Shown here: positions 25,612 through 28,556 of the stretch, piece after piece
How positions within the stretch are numbered: position 1 is the stretch's first letter
Layout: every line of letters starts with the position of its first letter
Assembly (NCBI GenBank): GCA_002454975.1
Contig: DKJZ01000090.1
Span: 1 to 28,556, forward strand
Reading direction: 5' to 3'
DNA length: 28,556 bases
DNA from: Hylemonella sp. UBA6679
Lineage (GTDB): Bacteria; Pseudomonadota; Gammaproteobacteria; Burkholderiales; Burkholderiaceae_C
The notes under the pieces: model-generated
The model's database searches: none
What the model saw: the letters and a program-made list of their open reading frames with translations, nothing else
What the model was told of the DNA's origin: nothing
Program-made: the position numbers and the translations under genes

Positions 25612-27222
25612 ATGAACTTCAATTACAACAACCCCTACAGCACCACACGTTTGCCTGTTTTTGCACGCAACGTTGTTTCCACGTCCCACCCACTGGCCGC
25701 GCAAGCGGGTTTGCGCATGCTGCTCAAAGGCGGCAATGCGGTGGATGCAGCCATTGCCGCAGCCGCAGCCATCACCATCACCGAGCCGGTGAGCAACGGC
25801 TTGGGCAGCGACTCGTTCTGCATTTTGTGGGACGGCAAAGAGCTGCACGGCCTCAATGCCTCGGGCCGCGCCCCACAAAGTTGGACGCCTGACTACTTCA
25901 AACGCAAATACGGCGCCGACACCATTGCTCCACCCAAACGCGGCTTGGACAGCGTGACCGTTCCTGGTGCCGTGGCCAGCTGGGTCGCCATGAGCGAGCG
26001 TTTTGGCAAGTTGCCCTTTGCCGACTTGCTCGAGCCTGCCATTGAGATTGCCGAGCGTGGCTACCTCATGCCCACCGTGGTGCAACAAAAGTGGGCTGCA
26101 GCCACCGATGAGCTGAAAAACCAACCTGGTTTTGCCCAAGGCTTTTTGCCTTGGGGTCGTGCACCAAACGTGGGCGAGCTGTTCCAATTCAAGGCGGCCG
26201 CGCGCGGTTTGCGTGCGATTGCACAGACCAAAGGCCAAGCGTTTTACGGTGGCGAAATTGCGCACGCGCTGGAAAAATTCGCGGCAGAAAACGGCGCGTC
26301 TCTCAAGGCTTCCGACTTCGCAGCGTACAAGCCTGAGTGGGTCAAGCCCATCGGCAAAGATTACCGTGGCTACACCCTGCATGAGATTCCTCCCAACGGC
26401 CAGGGCATTGCCGCGCTGATCGCGCTGGGCATTCTCGACCAGTTCGACGTGGCTTCTTTGCCGGTGGACGGCGTGGCCTCGCAGCACTTGCAAATTGAAG
26501 CCATGAAGCTGGCTTTTGCTGACGTGTACAAGTACGTCGCTGAGCCTTCCAGCATGGAAGTCACGGCCGCGCAAATGCTCGACCCGGCCTATTTGGCCAG
26601 CCGTGCGAAGTTGATCGACATGAAAAAAGCACAAGACTTCGGCGCGGGCAACCCGGTCAAAGGCGGCACGATTTACCTCAGCGCTGCCGACGAAAACGGC
26701 ATGATGGTGAGCTTCATCCAAAGCAACTACATGGGCTTTGGTTCGGGCTGCGTGGAGCCCACTTTTGGTGTGAGCCTGCAAAACCGTGGCCATGCATTCA
26801 GCCTGGAGCCTGGTGTGAACCAAGTGGCGCCTGGCAAGCGGCCCTTCCACACCATCATCCCGGCGTTCTTGACCAAAGATGGTCAACCGGTGATGAGCTA
26901 TGGCGTGATGGGTGCGAACATGCAACCCCAAGGCCACATGCAAACCCTGGTGCGCATGTTGGACTACGGCCAGAACCCACAGATGGCATGCGATGCTCCG
27001 CGTTGGCGCTACAACGCAGGCCTGGAGATCAACGTCGAGTCGCACATGGATGCCAACACCGTGCAGGGCCTGGCAGGTTTGGGCCACCGCATGGAAGTCA
27101 TCAACGACTCTTACCAAGACTTTGGCGCTGGCCAATTCATCTGGCGCGCAGGTAACCCGAAAGTGGAAGGCTACATCGCCGCGAGCGATTCACGCCGCGA
27201 CGGACAAGCCGTCGGTTTTTAA
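25612..27222 (+). CDS. Gamma-glutamyltranspeptidase-family (Ntn) hydrolase without signal peptide
   Basis: The product has 536 residues. GGT-family enzymes transfer or hydrolyse gamma-glutamyl groups and self-cleave before a nucleophilic Thr. Family marks are VSTSHPLAAQAGLRML, the GGNAVDAAIAAAAA stretch (about 41-54), EPVSNGLGSDSF, VPGAVASW, and the presumed processing site KGGT with Thr353, which would give large (about 352) and small (about 184) parts. The ending GPxxA-like small-subunit pocket is present as SGCVEPTFG. No signal peptide is seen, so the enzyme is probably cytoplasmic, like YwrD-type members. ATG at 25612 was chosen by the family N-terminus, although its ribosome site is weak; an ATG at 25582 overlapping the previous gene is possible. 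Confidence 0.88.
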   Translation: MNFNYNNPYSTTRLPVFARNVVSTSHPLAAQAGLRMLLKGGNAVDAAIAAAAAITITEPVSNGLGSDSFCILWDGKELHGLNASGRAPQSWTPDYFKRKYGADTIAPPKRGLDSVTVPGAVASWVAMSERFGKLPFADLLEPAIEIAERGYLMPTVVQQKWAAATDELKNQPGFAQGFLPWGRAPNVGELFQFKAAARGLRAIAQTKGQAFYGGEIAHALEKFAAENGASLKASDFAAYKPEWVKPIGKDYRGYTLHEIPPNGQGIAALIALGILDQFDVASLPVDGVASQHLQIEAMKLAFADVYKYVAEPSSMEVTAAQMLDPAYLASRAKLIDMKKAQDFGAGNPVKGGTIYLSAADENGMMVSFIQSNYMGFGSGCVEPTFGVSLQNRGHAFSLEPGVNQVAPGKRPFHTIIPAFLTKDGQPVMSYGVMGANMQPQGHMQTLVRMLDYGQNPQMACDAPRWRYNAGLEINVESHMDANTVQGLAGLGHRMEVINDSYQDFGAGQFIWRAGNPKVEGYIAASDSRRDGQAVGF

Positions 27223-27234
27223 CAGGAGACAAGC

Positions 27235-28026
27235 ATGGATTTAGGAATTTCAGGCAAGTGGGCCTTGGTGTGCGGCGCCAGCAAAGGCCTGGGTTTTGGC
27301 TGTGCACAAGCCTTGGTTCGCGAAGGCGTCAATGTGGTCATCAATGCCCGAGGCAAAGATGCGCTTGATGCTGCTGCACAATTGCTAGCAGACCCGAAGC
27401 GGCCGCAAGGCACGCAAGTGCTGGCTGTAGCCGCAGACATCACCCTGCCCGAAGGCCGTGCGGCGGTGTTTGCCCAACAAGCCGACTACGACATCGTCAT
27501 CACCAACGCGGGTGGCCCACCCCCTGGCGATTTCCGCAGTTGGAACCGCGATGTTTGGATCAAAGCGGTAGACGCCAACATGCTCACTCCCATTGAGCTC
27601 ATTCAAGCCACCGTGGACCGCATGGCCGAACGTGGTTTTGGTCGTGTCATCAACATCACCTCAGGCGCGGTCAAGGCCCCCATCGACAACCTGGGTTTGT
27701 CCAATGGTGCGCGCAGTGGTTTGACAGGTTTCATCGCCGGTGTGGCGCGCAGCAAGCTGGCCTCGCAAGGTGTGACCATCAACAACCTGCTGCCTGGTGC
27801 GTTTGACACCGACCGCCTCAACACCACCATGGCAGGTGCGGCCCAGAAAACGGGCAAGTCGATCGATGAGATCAAGGACATGCGTAAGAAAACCATTCCT
27901 GCGCAACGCTTTGGCACCTCCGAAGAGTTCGGGGCGATCTGCGCCTTTTTGTGCAGCCAGCATGCAGGCTACATCACCGGCCAAAATATTCTGGCCGACG
28001 GTGGTTTTTACCCGGGTACGTTTTAA
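27235..28026 (+). CDS. SDR-family protein with substituted catalytic Tyr/Lys
   Basis: The product has 263 residues with a Rossmann fold. The cofactor motif GASKGLG (14-20), NAGG (91-94), and the catalytic Ser in INITSG (Ser143) are conserved. At the place of the usual YxxxK the sequence is SNGAR (156-160), so Tyr is Ser156 and Lys is Arg160. A subgroup of SDR proteins with this change is known and annotated as FabG/BKR-like, with unclear activity. The start has AGGAG close upstream; the gene lies 12 bp after the GGT-like gene and is likely cotranscribed. The substrate is unknown; the pair may form a small catabolic unit. Confidence 0.9.
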   Translation: MDLGISGKWALVCGASKGLGFGCAQALVREGVNVVINARGKDALDAAAQLLADPKRPQGTQVLAVAADITLPEGRAAVFAQQADYDIVITNAGGPPPGDFRSWNRDVWIKAVDANMLTPIELIQATVDRMAERGFGRVINITSGAVKAPIDNLGLSNGARSGLTGFIAGVARSKLASQGVTINNLLPGAFDTDRLNTTMAGAAQKTGKSIDEIKDMRKKTIPAQRFGTSEEFGAICAFLCSQHAGYITGQNILADGGFYPGTF

Positions 28027-28031
28027 GGCAA

Positions 28032-28057
28032 GGCGGGTGACAACTTGTCATCCCGCC
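28032..28057. terminator. Hairpin between convergent genes, possible terminator
   Basis: GGCGGG and TGAC (28032-28041) pair with GTCA and CCCGCC (28047-28057) around AACTT, with one bulged T. The hairpin lies between the SDR stop and the lipoprotein stop. It lacks a clear U-tract on either strand, so termination is only suggested. Confidence 0.45.
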
Positions 28058-28062
28058 CCAAG

Positions 28063-28500
28063 TCAGCGCGCCCGCTGAGCCGGTTGCGCTGTGGGCAAGG
28101 TGCTCTTGGGTGACACCGTGAGCACCGCCGAGGAGCCACTGAGCGTGGCATCGCTGATCTCGACCGTGGCGCTTCGGTCGGGTTTGGTGAACACCAGCAA
28201 GCTGGTTTTGCCGCGCACAGCGCTCACCAGGGTCCAACCCTGGTTGGGGTAGTTGTCCAAAAAGAAGTTGTAAACGCCGGCACTGTCTTGCTTGACTTCG
28301 AGCACCATGCGCCCCATCCAGTTGTCGCCAGATCCCATGATGAGGGACTGTGCATTGACGATCTTGCTGGCTTGAGGCAAAAGGCTGCCCACCATGGCTT
28401 CTGTGCTGCCCGTAGACGTGCTGCTGTCTTGCTTGGTGGTGCTGCAAGCAGTTAACGCAAGACAAACGCTGATCGCGACGTAGGGCAGAAACTTGGTCAT
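28063..28500 (-). CDS. Small putative lipoprotein
   Basis: The product has 145 residues. A lipoprotein signal peptide ends in LTAC with Cys19 as the modified residue; the following STT has no Asp, so outer-membrane sorting by Lol is likely. The mature part has a Ser/Thr-rich linker, then a compact alpha/beta-looking domain (YNFFLDNYPNQGWTLVSA, then KTSLLVFTKPDRSATVEI). I do not recognise the family. It resembles short DUF-type lipoproteins with a sequence near the Cys typical of envelope proteins. The gene is convergent to the SDR gene and its upstream region lies outside or at the window edge. Confidence 0.75.
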   Translation of the reverse strand: MTKFLPYVAISVCLALTACSTTKQDSSTSTGSTEAMVGSLLPQASKIVNAQSLIMGSGDNWMGRMVLEVKQDSAGVYNFFLDNYPNQGWTLVSAVRGKTSLLVFTKPDRSATVEISDATLSGSSAVLTVSPKSTLPTAQPAQRAR

Positions 28501-28556
28501 GCCAAGATTGTAGGGTGTACAGTCAAAGCCTCAAACTGACCTTGCCCCTGTTTTGT

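Noticed and set aside
25534..27135. Leftward open frame of 533 codons
   Set aside because: It is antisense to the GGT-like gene; the translation is His/Val/Arg-rich with no motif, typical of a GC-rich shadow frame.

Overview
The window looks like chromosome of a betaproteobacterium of the order Burkholderiales, most likely family Comamonadaceae (Limnohabitans/Rhodoferax/Hydrogenophaga-like). This is inferred from recognised protein families and gene order: the phosphoglycerate-mutase-like gene beside recJ, the lolC-lolD-tatD run, tctBA genes, DUF3422, and a TrpRS with a C-terminal extension. No rRNA or species marker is present, so the genus is not fixed.

Layout. (1) Positions 1-7461 look like accessory DNA. 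They hold the remnant of a recombinase-type gene, a leftward lrgA-lrgB-mocR operon, and a rightward set: acyl-CoA-dehydrogenase-like fragment, ccoG, a diheme cytochrome c and a triheme cytochrome c. The two divergent sets share a control region with a striking inverted and direct repeat. (2) Positions 7462-8197 hold no convincing gene. (3) A tRNA-Ser(CGA) gene at 8268-8360 has its 3' end facing the accessory block, the usual geometry of an integrative-element boundary. (4) Positions 8393-15393 form a compact leftward housekeeping chain: phosphoglycerate-mutase-like gene, recJ, PHP phosphatase, EamA transporter, YciO, M50 protease and trpS, followed by the tRNA and an intrinsic terminator. (5) From 15428 a rightward operon encodes lolC, lolD, tatD and a spermidine-synthase-like protein. 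(6) 19090-21100 encodes TctB and TctA, with a palindrome upstream and a strong terminator downstream. (7) 21224-28026 encodes a DUF3422 membrane protein, a large exported CHAT-domain protein, a gamma-glutamyltranspeptidase-like enzyme and an SDR protein without the standard catalytic Tyr/Lys. A convergent lipoprotein gene ends the window.

How the genes may work together. LrgAB with a MocR regulator suggests a regulated small-metabolite or murein-hydrolase-related membrane system. CcoG plus five haem-binding sites on two cytochromes suggests electron transfer to a terminal oxidase not encoded here. LolC/LolD release lipoproteins from the inner membrane. TctA/TctB form the membrane part of a tripartite carboxylate transporter whose binding protein must be elsewhere. 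The DUF3422-CHAT pair, 10 bp apart, is the least understood unit and the best candidate for an undescribed system; the claim is contextual only.
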